NCBI GenBank assembly: GCA_001784175.1
Contig: MFPR01000020.1
Coordinates: 124,001 to 188,000, forward strand
Direction: 5' to 3'
Length of the DNA stretch: 64,000 nt
Source of the DNA: Candidatus Lindowbacteria bacterium RIFCSPLOWO2_12_FULL_62_27
GTDB lineage: Bacteria; Lindowbacteria; 2-12-FULL-62-27
Shown: one piece after another, positions 56,448-64,000 of the stretch
How positions within the stretch are numbered: the stretch's first letter is position 1
Layout of the letters: the number at the start of each line of letters is the position of its first letter
Translations under genes and position numbers: made by a program
Notes under the pieces: generated by a model
Database searches by the model: none
What the model was told of the DNA's origin: nothing
The model's input: only the letters and a program-made list of their open reading frames with translations

Positions 56448-57485
56448 ATGATGGTAAGAATGAACAAGGCTCTTCTTTCGTTACTTGCACTGGTTATATT
56501 TACATGTGGTTCGCACAGAAATGCGTACCCAGATGATAAGCCGCATGACGATGATATTGATCAAGTACTCTTTATTAAATCGCCCGATCTGAATACTTTT
56601 ATTCTTCATTACTTGAAGCTTAACATTGATTCTGAAAGGGGAAAGAGAAAATCAGGAGAAGCATTCTCGTTTATATTCTCAGGTCAGTTCAATGATGAAG
56701 AAAGGATGGTGTGGCGAAAGGGCGGTCGGATCGGTCGTGAACCGGCACGGAGTATCTGGAGTCTTCGGAGTGCCGGAAAGGGTGTCTTTCCTGATGGCGA
56801 ACGCCAGACGATGAATGAAACCGTAAGAAAAGTTCTGGCTGATGGGGAGCAAAAAATGAACCCCAGGATACTTAGCACGCAGGGGTCCGGAATGATCTAT
56901 GTGGGCGAGGACAATGATTTCGAATTGGTGAGTATGATTGGTATTTATCCACTGACCAAGCAGGAATTATCGTCATTCCAAGAGGACATTACTTATACGC
57001 CGATTGAATCGGCATATTTGCAGATTGACGAATTATTCTCGAAAGCTGCTTGGACGGTCCCGGCGGATACACCAATCCGACTTGCCATGTTTCTTGTCGA
57101 TCAAATTGCATCTATTGACAGAGCTAGAAATGGACAGAGGGTGAGGATTGTTCCAGCGATTGAAATTTCACATCAGCTACGAGTAAGGGTCAATATCAAC
57201 GTGAGGGGATATCTGGATAAAACGCAACGCTTGCTTTTGGATAAAATAGCGACAAGTTTCAAGGCCTCGACGGAAAAACACAAGTGGATTAAAATATCTT
57301 TTACCGGTGTGGGACTCGTGGAAACGAAAACCAAGGGTCCACTCAGTGATTTTGAGATGGCACTGATTGAATTGTTGGTTGCCGAGATTCAATCGAAACA
57401 GACAGTTGCTGAGATAAAAATAGACGCGAAATTTAACAAGGGCGTGGGCGATGCCAAGAGCGATAACGACGATCATGATAGGTGA
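56448..57485 (+). CDS. Secreted protein of unknown function
   Basis: A 345-residue protein; AGGAGGTGGG precedes ATG 56448, deciding the start. The N-terminus (KALLSLLALVIFTCGSHRNA) is a signal peptide, possibly a lipoprotein (FTC). The mature protein is charged, with no recognised motif: RKSGEAFSFIFSGQFNDEER, LVSMIGIYPLTKQELSSFQE and LRVRVNINVRGYLDKTQRLL. The C-terminus is acidic/His-rich (SDNDDHDR). It lies in the accessory island between the HEAGH protein and the broken nucleosidase. Confidence 0.7.
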   Translation: MMVRMNKALLSLLALVIFTCGSHRNAYPDDKPHDDDIDQVLFIKSPDLNTFILHYLKLNIDSERGKRKSGEAFSFIFSGQFNDEERMVWRKGGRIGREPARSIWSLRSAGKGVFPDGERQTMNETVRKVLADGEQKMNPRILSTQGSGMIYVGEDNDFELVSMIGIYPLTKQELSSFQEDITYTPIESAYLQIDELFSKAAWTVPADTPIRLAMFLVDQIASIDRARNGQRVRIVPAIEISHQLRVRVNINVRGYLDKTQRLLLDKIATSFKASTEKHKWIKISFTGVGLVETKTKGPLSDFEMALIELLVAEIQSKQTVAEIKIDAKFNKGVGDAKSDNDDHDR

Positions 57486-57542
57486 CATTTGACACTCTGT
57501 CCGCTCAAATGCTGGCTAATGGCGAATTATCTGCAATAGGGG

Positions 57543-58371
57543 TTATTGCCTTTCGCCAATCCGCTTTATAATTTCAAGCACAAGCTGTGCCGAAATATCT
57601 GCGGCCATGCGGAACTGTTTACTAAAGTCCCCAGTGGCGTTTGAATTCGCCATATCACTGACGCTTCGAAGTGCCAGATATGGCACTCCCTGTTGCCAAC
57701 AAACCTGTGCGATCGCCGCCGCCTCCATTTCAACCGCGTCGGCGTGGAAAACCTTACGCAAAGACGCCTTTTTTGATGGTGAATGAAATAAATAGGTCAC
57801 CGGATACGATAACGCCTTTTAGAATATGTTGGAATCTCCTGAGTTCGTCGCTTGATTTCAGATTTATTGCAGCCGTCTCGGCGATATTCACAAGCCGAAT
57901 GGCAGCCGGGAAGAAATCCGGATTTCTGCTACCGATGATCGGATTTTTGACGCCTCGACTTGTGGTGGCTCCTTTTTCATCCAACGTTCCAAGGTCGTGT
58001 TGAGCCGTTTTCGTTGCAATTACCACGTCCCCAGTGGAGAGTTCCGGGTTGATGGCTCCGGCAACACCCGTCGAAATTACTTCATTGGGTCTAAAGTGTT
58101 CGATGAGGACGGTGGTGGTCATAGCCGCGTTGACCTTGCCGACGCCGGTGGCTGCTATGACAATTTTCCTTCCACCAATTTCTCCAATGTTGAACCTGAT
58201 TCCCTCGATGATGTGCTCCCGACCATTGCCCAAATCTGTTTTTAACAGCTCTACTTCGACATCCAATGCTCCTATGACAGCGGTTATGGAATCTTGCGCA
58301 TGGGCCATCGAATAAAACAACGGCATGTAAAGTAGGATGATGGTTTGTAGGATTCTGAAAAGGGCAGTCAT
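57543..58371 (-). pseudogene. Periplasmic-type 5'-methylthioadenosine/SAH nucleosidase, frameshifted
   Basis: The first part (from ATG 58369-58371) has a signal peptide (ILQTIILLYMPLFYSMAHAQ) and the MTAN N-terminal half: ITAVIGALDVEVELLKTDLG, IVIAATGVGKVNAAMTTTVL, ISTGVAGAINPELSTGDVVI and IVSGDLFIS. Its frame ends after FTIKKGVFA. The second part, in the next frame, continues the family (SPSKKASLRKVFHADAVEME, then AAAIAQVCWQQGVPYLALRS, VSDMANSNATGDF) to 57543. A one-base insertion near 57765-57790 therefore splits the gene. The secretion signal is unusual, as MTANs are normally cytosolic. It may be broken, or a sequencing error, or a real frameshift. Confidence 0.75.
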
Positions 58372-58441
58372 AAAGGTATATGGCCGCTTCTCGGCCGTCG
58401 GACAGTTTTTTATTTGACCTGAACTTGTATCCTGATAAGAC

Positions 58442-58585
58442 TTAATTTCGCGCTCCGGACGCGGCTTGGGATTTCGATATTTTATTGTAGCACCCTTTCC
58501 TGACCTTGGCGGATTGAGGATGCCGCTTTTCAAAAACAGAGAGTTTTTGAGATTTCTTTTTACCACCAGCATAGGCACCGGGCAT
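58442..58585 (-). CDS. 47-residue basic protein downstream of the reverse transcriptase
   Basis: ATG 58583-58585 is preceded by a strong ribosome site AAAAGGAGG. The product begins MPGAYAGGKKKSQKLSVFEK, is rich in Lys, Arg and Ser (KRHPQSAKVRKGCYNKISKS), has one cysteine, and lacks a membrane span. The GG near residue 8 recalls a double-glycine leader, but it is very short. It lies 188 bases after the reverse-transcriptase stop on the same strand, across the structured region. It could bind nucleic acid or be an exported peptide; neither is shown. Confidence 0.6.
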   Translation of the reverse strand: MPGAYAGGKKKSQKLSVFEKRHPQSAKVRKGCYNKISKSQAASGARN

Positions 58586-58624
58586 AAGTAAGCCTCCTTT
58601 TGAATTATTCTAGTGAATATGAAA

Positions 58625-58774
58625 AATGGAGCCTAGGCTTGCCTTAACAAGCCACGCTTAAACTGGCGAAGTGTCATGGGATGTTAATACTTACTTTCAA
58701 AAATGTAGCGAAAATTAGAACTCGTTCTGGTTTTCGCTGCAACTCATTGCCAGTGAGCGTTTGTTGGCTCCATT
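58625..58774 (-). ncRNA. Candidate structured RNA or element after the reverse transcriptase
   Basis: AATGGAGCC (58625-58633) and GGCTCCATT (58766-58774) form a perfect 9-bp inverted repeat closing a 150-nt region whose outer arm overlaps the RT stop. Inside are AGCGAAAA/TTTTCGCT (58707-58714 with 58731-58738) with an inner AGAAC/GTTCT-type stem, and GGCTTG-CCTTAA-CAAGCC (58636-58653). On the minus strand the closing arm runs into TTTTT. The layout of inverted arms around hairpins next to an RT recalls RT-associated RNAs, but there is no sequence match I can name. Confidence 0.5.
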
Positions 58775-60284
58775 AGGAAGTCAAGCTAACTCGGCGTTGC
58801 TTGTCAACCTTGCCGCCTTCTATTTTTAAGGTCCGAATCCAGCCCTCCAATTCTTCGGCGGCGTGGGTAAAAAACACACGATGAAAATATTGACCCCACG
58901 ATCTCGCGGTCCGATAGAACAATTCTGTTTTTTCTTCTGGGGTGTAGGGTGATGACAAAATATCAAGAAGTGCTTCCTTGCACAACTCGATGTTTTCTTT
59001 GCTCGGCTGAACCACCCCCTTCTCAATGTCGAATCCAAGCAAAGAGACGGGCTCGGTGTGCACATCGCGGGTTCCGCTCTTGCTCATGTTGATGATGAGT
59101 CCCAAATGGGTCTCAAGATATTCTTTGGCTTGGGTCAGGGTTTTTTCAGCGCCGAACTTTTTTCTGGCCACGAAGGTGACATCGTCGGCAAACCGCACCA
59201 TACGAAAGCCTTTTTGCTTGGCCCACACATCCAGCCGATGGAGAACCATGTTGCCTAGCATGGGCGACAGTGGCCCGCCCTGTGGGACACCCCGACCCCG
59301 CCGAACAAGCTCTCCATTCTCCTTTACGAGCTTGGCTCTGGCCTGGGCCATGATCCATGTGACGAGTCGCCAGTCTCCACGAAGGTCTTGCTTCAAAATC
59401 TTTCTCAATACGGGATGTGGGATCGAATCGAAAAAGTCCTTGATGTCGATGGCCACGACCCAGCGGTATCCCTCGTCCAGATAACTTCTGAAACACCGCA
59501 GCGCGTCGACCGCGCTTCTGCCGGGCCTGAACCCGAACGAAGAGGGCAGGAAGTAGGTTTCGGTGTACGGGCCGAGGACCTCGAACATCGCCGCCTGAAT
59601 GAGATGGTCTCGGACGGCGGGGATGGCCAATTCACGAACCCGCCCGTCCTTCTTGGGGATGAGCTTCTGCCGCAGCGGCCTGGGCTGAACCTGGTCCTCC
59701 AGAAATCGTTGCCGGACATCGTTGATAAACTCATCATGATTCTTAATCCGGTCGACGGATATCCCATCAACCCCGGCCGCCGGCCCGCGTTGCAGCAATC
59801 TATGCATGGCCGACTCCAGGACAAATCGTTGAGGGATCAGCGCCGACAACGGGAAGCGGATGGGATAATAGATGGACAACGACGCCGGTATGCCGCCGCG
59901 CCGAAGAGAGATCATGGCGCCTTTGGCCCTCCGCATATCGCCCGTGGGCGCCGGCGTGCGGATTCGACAGTCGCCGCCGTCCTTCGGCCGGATCAAAATT
60001 TCGCCGTTTTCGTAAGCGATGGCCGCAGGATAGAAATGAACACGGGACGCGTACCGTTGCGGAACCCATGCGTCTATGTCCCGTATGACAGGGAAGAAAT
60101 ACGGCAGTTTGGGGATGAAAAGTTTTTCCTCGTAGGGAAGGATTTCGTCCGGCTGAACACTGTCGCTTGTCAGCGCCTCCTGGAGTTGCCGTTCGGACAA
60201 TTGGGCCAGCATGAGGCGCGTGTCCGGCGCGGCAGACAAATAGTCTGTTATCACCTCTGCCAATAGCGGTGGGGGCTTGGTCAA
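58773..60284 (-). CDS. Group II-intron-like reverse transcriptase without endonuclease domain
   Basis: A 503-residue protein. The N-terminal about 165 residues are unfamiliar (VITDYLSAAPDTRLMLAQLS; FYPAAIAYENGEILIRPKDG). The RT domain follows: AAGVDGISVDRI (169-180), LIPKKDGRVRELAIPAVRDH, FGFRPGRSAVDALRCFRSYL, catalytic Asp280 in VVAIDIKDFFDSIPH, VPQGGPLSPMLGN (333-345) and VRFADDVTF (FADD 365-368), a variant of YADD. A short maturase/thumb-like tail (SWGQYFHRVFFTHAAEELEG) is present, with no HNH endonuclease. It starts at TTG, overlapping the exporter stop (TTGA). It belongs to the group II-like lineage; retron and DGR signatures are absent. Confidence 0.85.
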   Translation of the reverse strand: MTKPPPLLAEVITDYLSAAPDTRLMLAQLSERQLQEALTSDSVQPDEILPYEEKLFIPKLPYFFPVIRDIDAWVPQRYASRVHFYPAAIAYENGEILIRPKDGGDCRIRTPAPTGDMRRAKGAMISLRRGGIPASLSIYYPIRFPLSALIPQRFVLESAMHRLLQRGPAAGVDGISVDRIKNHDEFINDVRQRFLEDQVQPRPLRQKLIPKKDGRVRELAIPAVRDHLIQAAMFEVLGPYTETYFLPSSFGFRPGRSAVDALRCFRSYLDEGYRWVVAIDIKDFFDSIPHPVLRKILKQDLRGDWRLVTWIMAQARAKLVKENGELVRRGRGVPQGGPLSPMLGNMVLHRLDVWAKQKGFRMVRFADDVTFVARKKFGAEKTLTQAKEYLETHLGLIINMSKSGTRDVHTEPVSLLGFDIEKGVVQPSKENIELCKEALLDILSSPYTPEEKTELFYRTARSWGQYFHRVFFTHAAEELEGWIRTLKIEGGKVDKQRRVSLTS

Positions 60285-62683
60285 CGATCACCCTCACCCC
60301 AGCCCTCTCCCGCAAGCGGGAGAGGGGGAGGGGCGCCGGTCAATTCGGTGCCTGTATCCAGATTTCGGGCGATGTGAATTCTCTGGCCGGCGTCTCTGAT
60401 TGCTTCCAGCCGGTAGACTACAAAAAATATGGCGCATTTATAAATTTCAGAAAATTCCCGGAGCAGTTCAAGGATTTCCGTTTCCAAGCCGGGGTCCAGG
60501 GCGTCGATGACCTCGTCCAGCAGCAAGATTTTTGGCCTGCGCAGGAGCGCGCGCGCCAAGGCCAATCGTTTCCGTTCTCCGTGGGACAGCGATTGTGGGC
60601 CATCCAGTTTCAGGAGCAGCCCGCCCCGCCGCTCGATCATGTCCCATAATTTTACCTTTCTCAGAATTCCCTCGGCTTCGTCGGCGTCCGGCGGTCGGTT
60701 CAGTCCCAAGGACAGATTTTCCAGGACCGTGCCGTGAACGATCACGTCATCCGTTGGGACCATGACGACATGATTGCCCCATTCGATTTCACCGATTGAA
60801 TGGATCGGGATTTTGTCGATTCTGATCTCTCCGCTCGTGGGTAGAACGGTTTGATTTAGAACCAGCAGGAAAGTCGTCTTCCCTGCCCCGCTCGGTCCTG
60901 TGATCGCCGTCAATCCCTCCAATCTGTATTTCCCATGTACCGTCCAAAGAAGATGGCCGCCGTCTGGAGCATAACAAGTCAGCTTTTCCAAACGCAGGGT
61001 CTTGGGATTCTCGGGGAATTTTTCCCGGCCGGGCGCGATGCCGTCCATGGCGTCGTGTTGCCGATAGACCTCAAGGAACCTTCTGGCCCTGACAAGCACC
61101 CGCTGGATGTCCGGGCCGATATCGAACAGATCGAGGATGGGCGACAGGATCAGGGCGAACCAAGCGCCGATTCCAAAGGCGAAGCCCGGATCGAGTTCGC
61201 CATTTTTGACCGCAAGGATGGCCTGAACGATCAAGAGGACCGGCCCGATGGTCGCCAATGCATGGACCGCGACGTGGACCGCGCCGGATATGATTTGAAG
61301 TTTGACCTGTTCGTCCCTGAAGGGCGATGCCTTCTCTCGTACCCGGCGAAGCGCGTCTCGCAGGATGCGCATGGCGCGGATCGAATCCGCCTTGCCAAGA
61401 ACCTCCACCATCCGTTCGTTGGTCTGGCCGCGCAGACGCGCTATGCCCCACGAGTAGTGATAAACAAGGGCGCTGAAAACGGCGTATAAAACACCGATGA
61501 CTACGACGAGAACGGTTAGTTGTACGACGAAGTTCAGCGGCAACATAAACAGAAAAATCGGCAGTGGAAGCAAATGGGCCAGCCCTGTCGCAAATGTTGT
61601 GACGATTGAAATGGTTCCATCGAAGGCGGCATCGGCGTCGTCGAATCGCGTCAACAACTCCCCGGCCGGGTAACGCGTTTTGCGCTTCAGGACTCGTTGC
61701 ACAAATTTCAGTTGCCATTGCAGCCACAAGGAACTCACGGCGGAGGATTCGTAGGCTTCTTTCGTTGCGGAAACAACCAAGCCCACAACGACCAATAGTC
61801 CGATGATCCCGGCGCCCATGAGAATTTCGTTTATTTCGCCCGCGTGCCATATCGACGCGATGAGAAACGGCACAGGAACGAGGAGCAATGAGGAGACGAT
61901 GTCGAAAACGAACAATGTGGCGGGAATTCGCCAGTAAGGTTTCAGGAGCCGCAGCATTCCAAAGATGGGCCAGAGGCGCGATCTTTCCTGCCGGAAAAGG
62001 TCTGTAAAGAAAGTGAACGGGTGCCAGAAAACAGATAAGGGTCCGAAACGTTCCTGTGACATCCATCGTCGTGTAAACGACCTCGGCGGTGGAAAAGTCT
62101 CTTTCAAAATATTGATGAACCGATGAAGTCCTTCCAGTTTGTCGGCGATGTTGTTCAACCGGACCACGTCACCAGCCGTGATGGATAGTTGCAAGTCGAT
62201 GTCAGCCAGCCGGGGAATTCTTTGGCCCGGTGGCGGGGCCCATCGACAGGCCAGTGCGAAGGCCGCGTCGATCGCCGCCCAGAGCGCGATGTCAAGAAGG
62301 GGGAGAGCATCCGCGCTGCCGCCCGCCCGAAGCGCCGCGTCCCGTTTTGAAAAAAAGTCTTCCCACAGACTTGCGGCCTCTGACGGGGTGAGGGGATGGG
62401 GTCTTTCCCACGCTTGGGATGCCATCGATATAAACGTGTCGGCCATGCCGGAAACAGCTTTCCCCTGAGCGATCTTTCGGAAGAAGGGGCCGTTTCGTTG
62501 TCTTCGCGCCGTTATTCTCTCTATGAGGTCGCTTCGGCTCGTGTAATCGACAACGAAGTCCCGGACGTTCTCCGAGTGGGTCTCTCGGGTTCTCGGGCCG
62601 GCGGTTGTGACAACCAGAAATTCGTTGTCCGAGAACCGGATGACCGCTTCTGTTCCGGAGGACTTTAGAAAATCAAGAGCCAT
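60281..62683 (-). CDS. ABC exporter, fused membrane and ATP-binding domains, with N-terminal extension
   Basis: An 800-residue half-exporter of type-I secretion/peptide-export style. Residues 1-about 240 are a soluble, unrecognised extension without a C39 peptidase motif. Six transmembrane segments follow (about 245-520, e.g. LLVPVPFLIASIWHAGEINE, FLFMLPLNFVVQLTVLVVVI). The ATPase has Walker A GPSGAGKTT (596-604), signature LSHGERKRLALARALL and Walker B ILLLDEVIDALD. The Q-loop glutamine is Thr (VPTDD) and the H-loop histidine is Tyr (FVVYRLEAI). The last about 17 residues are encoded by a REP-like repeat. It is six bases after the HlyD-like gene and overlaps the RT gene. Confidence 0.85.
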   Translation of the reverse strand: MALDFLKSSGTEAVIRFSDNEFLVVTTAGPRTRETHSENVRDFVVDYTSRSDLIERITARRQRNGPFFRKIAQGKAVSGMADTFISMASQAWERPHPLTPSEAASLWEDFFSKRDAALRAGGSADALPLLDIALWAAIDAAFALACRWAPPPGQRIPRLADIDLQLSITAGDVVRLNNIADKLEGLHRFINILKETFPPPRSFTRRWMSQERFGPLSVFWHPFTFFTDLFRQERSRLWPIFGMLRLLKPYWRIPATLFVFDIVSSLLLVPVPFLIASIWHAGEINEILMGAGIIGLLVVVGLVVSATKEAYESSAVSSLWLQWQLKFVQRVLKRKTRYPAGELLTRFDDADAAFDGTISIVTTFATGLAHLLPLPIFLFMLPLNFVVQLTVLVVVIGVLYAVFSALVYHYSWGIARLRGQTNERMVEVLGKADSIRAMRILRDALRRVREKASPFRDEQVKLQIISGAVHVAVHALATIGPVLLIVQAILAVKNGELDPGFAFGIGAWFALILSPILDLFDIGPDIQRVLVRARRFLEVYRQHDAMDGIAPGREKFPENPKTLRLEKLTCYAPDGGHLLWTVHGKYRLEGLTAITGPSGAGKTTFLLVLNQTVLPTSGEIRIDKIPIHSIGEIEWGNHVVMVPTDDVIVHGTVLENLSLGLNRPPDADEAEGILRKVKLWDMIERRGGLLLKLDGPQSLSHGERKRLALARALLRRPKILLLDEVIDALDPGLETEILELLREFSEIYKCAIFFVVYRLEAIRDAGQRIHIARNLDTGTELTGAPPPLPLAGEGWGEGDR
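60291..60335 (-). repeat. REP-like palindromic repeat, copy 2
   Basis: CCCTCTCCCGC-AA-GCGGGAGAGGG (60303-60326) is a perfect 11-bp stem, flanked by CCCTCACCCC. It is the inverted form of the element at 9109-9152. It lies in the 3' end of the ABC exporter gene and encodes the residues PPPLPLAGEGWGEG. Confidence 0.75.
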
Positions 62684-62689
62684 GGGGGG

Positions 62690-63472
62690 CTATTGTCCAA
62701 ACTTGATAACCGCTCCCTCCGGCCTTTGGGCCAGGAGCACACCAAACAGAGAGCCTTTGTAATGTACGGCCTCGACGACCACTTCCGATCCGATTGGAGG
62801 GACGGTCGTATCCGTGAATGCGACGGTGCAGTTGACATGAGATTCATAAGAACGGTTCGGCCGGATGAGGCCAACACCCCGGAAAACAACTCTGCCTGAA
62901 TAACGCTTGCCCCAGACATCCGTTATCGAAACAAGAGAGCCTTCGCCAAACGCCCTAAACCCGCGTTCGGGCACAGGCACATCAATTGTCGGAGAATCCG
63001 ATTGATAAATACGAAACAGCGGTCGGTCTTCGATGACCGTGCGGCCTTCCTCCAAAAAATCGAATAATTCGACGATCCCGGTCACGGGTGCGCGAAGAAC
63101 CACGGCCTTCATATTCTCTTCGAGCCGCTGCATCCGCGTTTTGACGTGTTCATCTCGCGGGAGCGGTATGTCAATCCATCCAGTTTCGAGTTTGGATTGT
63201 AAAGATGAGATTTCATCTGCGAAGCCGCCCGTATCCAGAATCAGGACGGGATCGCCCGCAGAAACCTTCACGCCTGTTGAGGCGACGATTTTTTTCAGAG
63301 GCGCCTTAAACGGTGCGGAGACCAGGATGGTCTTGCCGGTCACTGTTCCGGCCGCCGGAACCACGATGCGGACGGGAACGAATATTGTCAGGGCGACAGC
63401 GACCATGACCGCGAGGCCCAAAACGGTCCTGCCGATTCGAGCGATGAATTTGGGTGAAATCCAGCGGTTCAT
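62690..63472 (-). CDS. HlyD-like membrane fusion (periplasmic adaptor) protein
   Basis: A 260-residue protein with one N-terminal transmembrane segment (VLGLAVMVAVALTIFVPVRI). A lipoyl/barrel-sandwich motif follows (VSAPFKAPLKKIVASTGVKV, SAGDPVLILDTGG), then a short helical hairpin, a second lipoyl half (APVTGIVELFDFLEEGRTVI) and beta-barrel (EGSLVSITDVWGKRYSGRVV). It is shorter than classic HlyD and would couple the ABC exporter to the periplasm or outer membrane. No TolC-like gene is in the window. The start overlaps the upstream gene by four bases. Confidence 0.85.
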   Translation of the reverse strand: MNRWISPKFIARIGRTVLGLAVMVAVALTIFVPVRIVVPAAGTVTGKTILVSAPFKAPLKKIVASTGVKVSAGDPVLILDTGGFADEISSLQSKLETGWIDIPLPRDEHVKTRMQRLEENMKAVVLRAPVTGIVELFDFLEEGRTVIEDRPLFRIYQSDSPTIDVPVPERGFRAFGEGSLVSITDVWGKRYSGRVVFRGVGLIRPNRSYESHVNCTVAFTDTTVPPIGSEVVVEAVHYKGSLFGVLLAQRPEGAVIKFGQ

Positions 63473-64000
63473 TCTTCCACGTCCGTCGATTTTTCTTCAA
63501 TCAGTTCCTTGTTCAAGGCGACAAGAGACGATCCCGGTGAGCCCGGATAGGGCGTTGGATTCTCCATAAACAGTCTGTCGCACTGGGGACAGCTTGTCAC
63601 ATCCGGCTGTAAATCGAGAGACCTCTTTTTTCCATCCTCGCGCGGTGGGACAAGGTGAACGAAACTCGACGGCGAGTACCATTCGGCGGGAGGCTTGCCG
63701 CCCACGCGCCTGAGAAGGTCCTCCGCCAGATCCAACAGCGTCTTCACCGCGCTCATGAACGCCGTTTTTGAAGCGGAGGCTCGGCCAAGATAAGGCGACA
63801 TGCCGCGGGCCAGGTCGTGACTGTTGGTGATCCGGCGGCTGATGCTCGCCACTTCCAGATAAATCTTGAACAGGAGGTCCATCGATTGGTCCCCTCGGGC
63901 CAACAGTTCATTGAGGTTGTCGATCCACGTATCGAGACGAATCCGGTGATGGAACAATTCGCGCGATGGGATGAGGCGCGTTCGATGAGCGTTCTCGGCG
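63469..64000 (-). CDS. Unknown protein of the exporter operon, N-terminus beyond window edge
   Basis: The reverse frame stays open to position 64000, so only the C-terminal about 176 residues are seen. They are helical (LDTWIDNLNELLARGDQSMD, ASKTAFMSAVKTLLDLAEDL) and contain a CPQC pair (VTSCPQCDRLFMENPTPYP), not obviously a complete zinc site. No transmembrane segment is visible. The stop overlaps the HlyD-like start (ATGA), making it the first visible gene of the exporter/RT cluster. Not recognised. Confidence 0.65.
   Translation of the reverse strand, partial: AENAHRTRLIPSRELFHHRIRLDTWIDNLNELLARGDQSMDLLFKIYLEVASISRRITNSHDLARGMSPYLGRASASKTAFMSAVKTLLDLAEDLLRRVGGKPPAEWYSPSSFVHLVPPREDGKKRSLDLQPDVTSCPQCDRLFMENPTPYPGSPGSSLVALNKELIEEKSTDVEE

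Noticed and set aside
58442-58585. Double-glycine bacteriocin precursor
   Set aside because: GG occurs at residues 7-8, too near the start for a normal leader, and the exporter has no C39 peptidase; kept only as an unknown basic protein.
58586-60284. Mobile group II intron, retron or diversity-generating retroelement
   Set aside because: No domain V-like hairpin flanks the RT; the RT has QGGPLSP and FADD, without retron NAxxH/VTG or the DGR motif 4; no template/variable repeat pair was seen.

Overview
The window is a chromosomal segment of a GC-rich Gram-negative bacterium. An outer membrane is implied by an alginate-export-type barrel, an AsmA-like protein, HtrA and an HlyD-type adaptor. 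Housekeeping genes (ClpXP with trigger factor, Lon, heme synthesis, heme A synthesis, MetG) are embedded in ordinary operons. A sigma54 activator, a bactofilin, a DUF115 protein, FecR proteins and a CFI-box-like C-terminus fit a deltaproteobacterial, Nitrospira-like or candidate-phylum genome. I cannot name the taxon. No rRNA, tRNA or CRISPR array was recognised.

Layout. 1-3.4 kb (minus): heme operon with siroheme precursor, cytochrome c assembly, hemA and hemC (cut by the window edge). 3.4-8.2 kb: flippase-like protein, acpS, nnr, mazG-like, rlmN. 8.3-15.6 kb (plus): a permease-like protein, then a four-gene envelope operon (large secreted protein, beta-barrel, small secreted protein, FecR protein). 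15.6-24.1 kb: acetyl-CoA synthetase coupled to a tandem-BMC-domain protein, an esterase, AsmA-like, hisZ, serA and a class V aminotransferase. 24.1-32.3 kb: lon, a receiver protein, a sigma54 regulator with its hybrid kinase, a PEBP protein and a second FecR protein. 32.3-39.1 kb: clpX-clpP-tig, a 31-residue membrane microprotein, and the heme A operon (cupredoxin-like lipoprotein, 55-residue membrane protein, ctaA, ctaB, DUF420). 39-46 kb: DUF115, a sigma factor, polysaccharide deacetylase, htrA, FAH-like, M23. 46-52.6 kb: bactofilin, tmk, yaaR, holB, ricT, metG, tatD.

From about 52.6 kb to the right edge the sequence is visibly AT-richer and looks like an accessory island. It holds a TPR secreted protein, a membrane-anchored HEAGH protein, a secreted unknown and a frameshifted periplasmic nucleosidase. 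It then has, on the minus strand in transcription order, an unknown protein (partial), an HlyD-like adaptor, an ABC exporter, a group II-intron-like reverse transcriptase, a 150-nt region closed by a 9-bp inverted repeat, and a 47-residue basic protein with a strong ribosome site. This reverse transcriptase/exporter cluster is the best candidate for an undescribed system.

Two translation features recur. Trigger factor, the sigma factor and the large secreted protein have sigma70-type promoters placed so close to the start codon that their mRNAs should be leaderless or nearly so. The polysaccharide deacetylase and tatD have no ATG/GTG/TTG able to encode their N-termini and appear to start at CTG.
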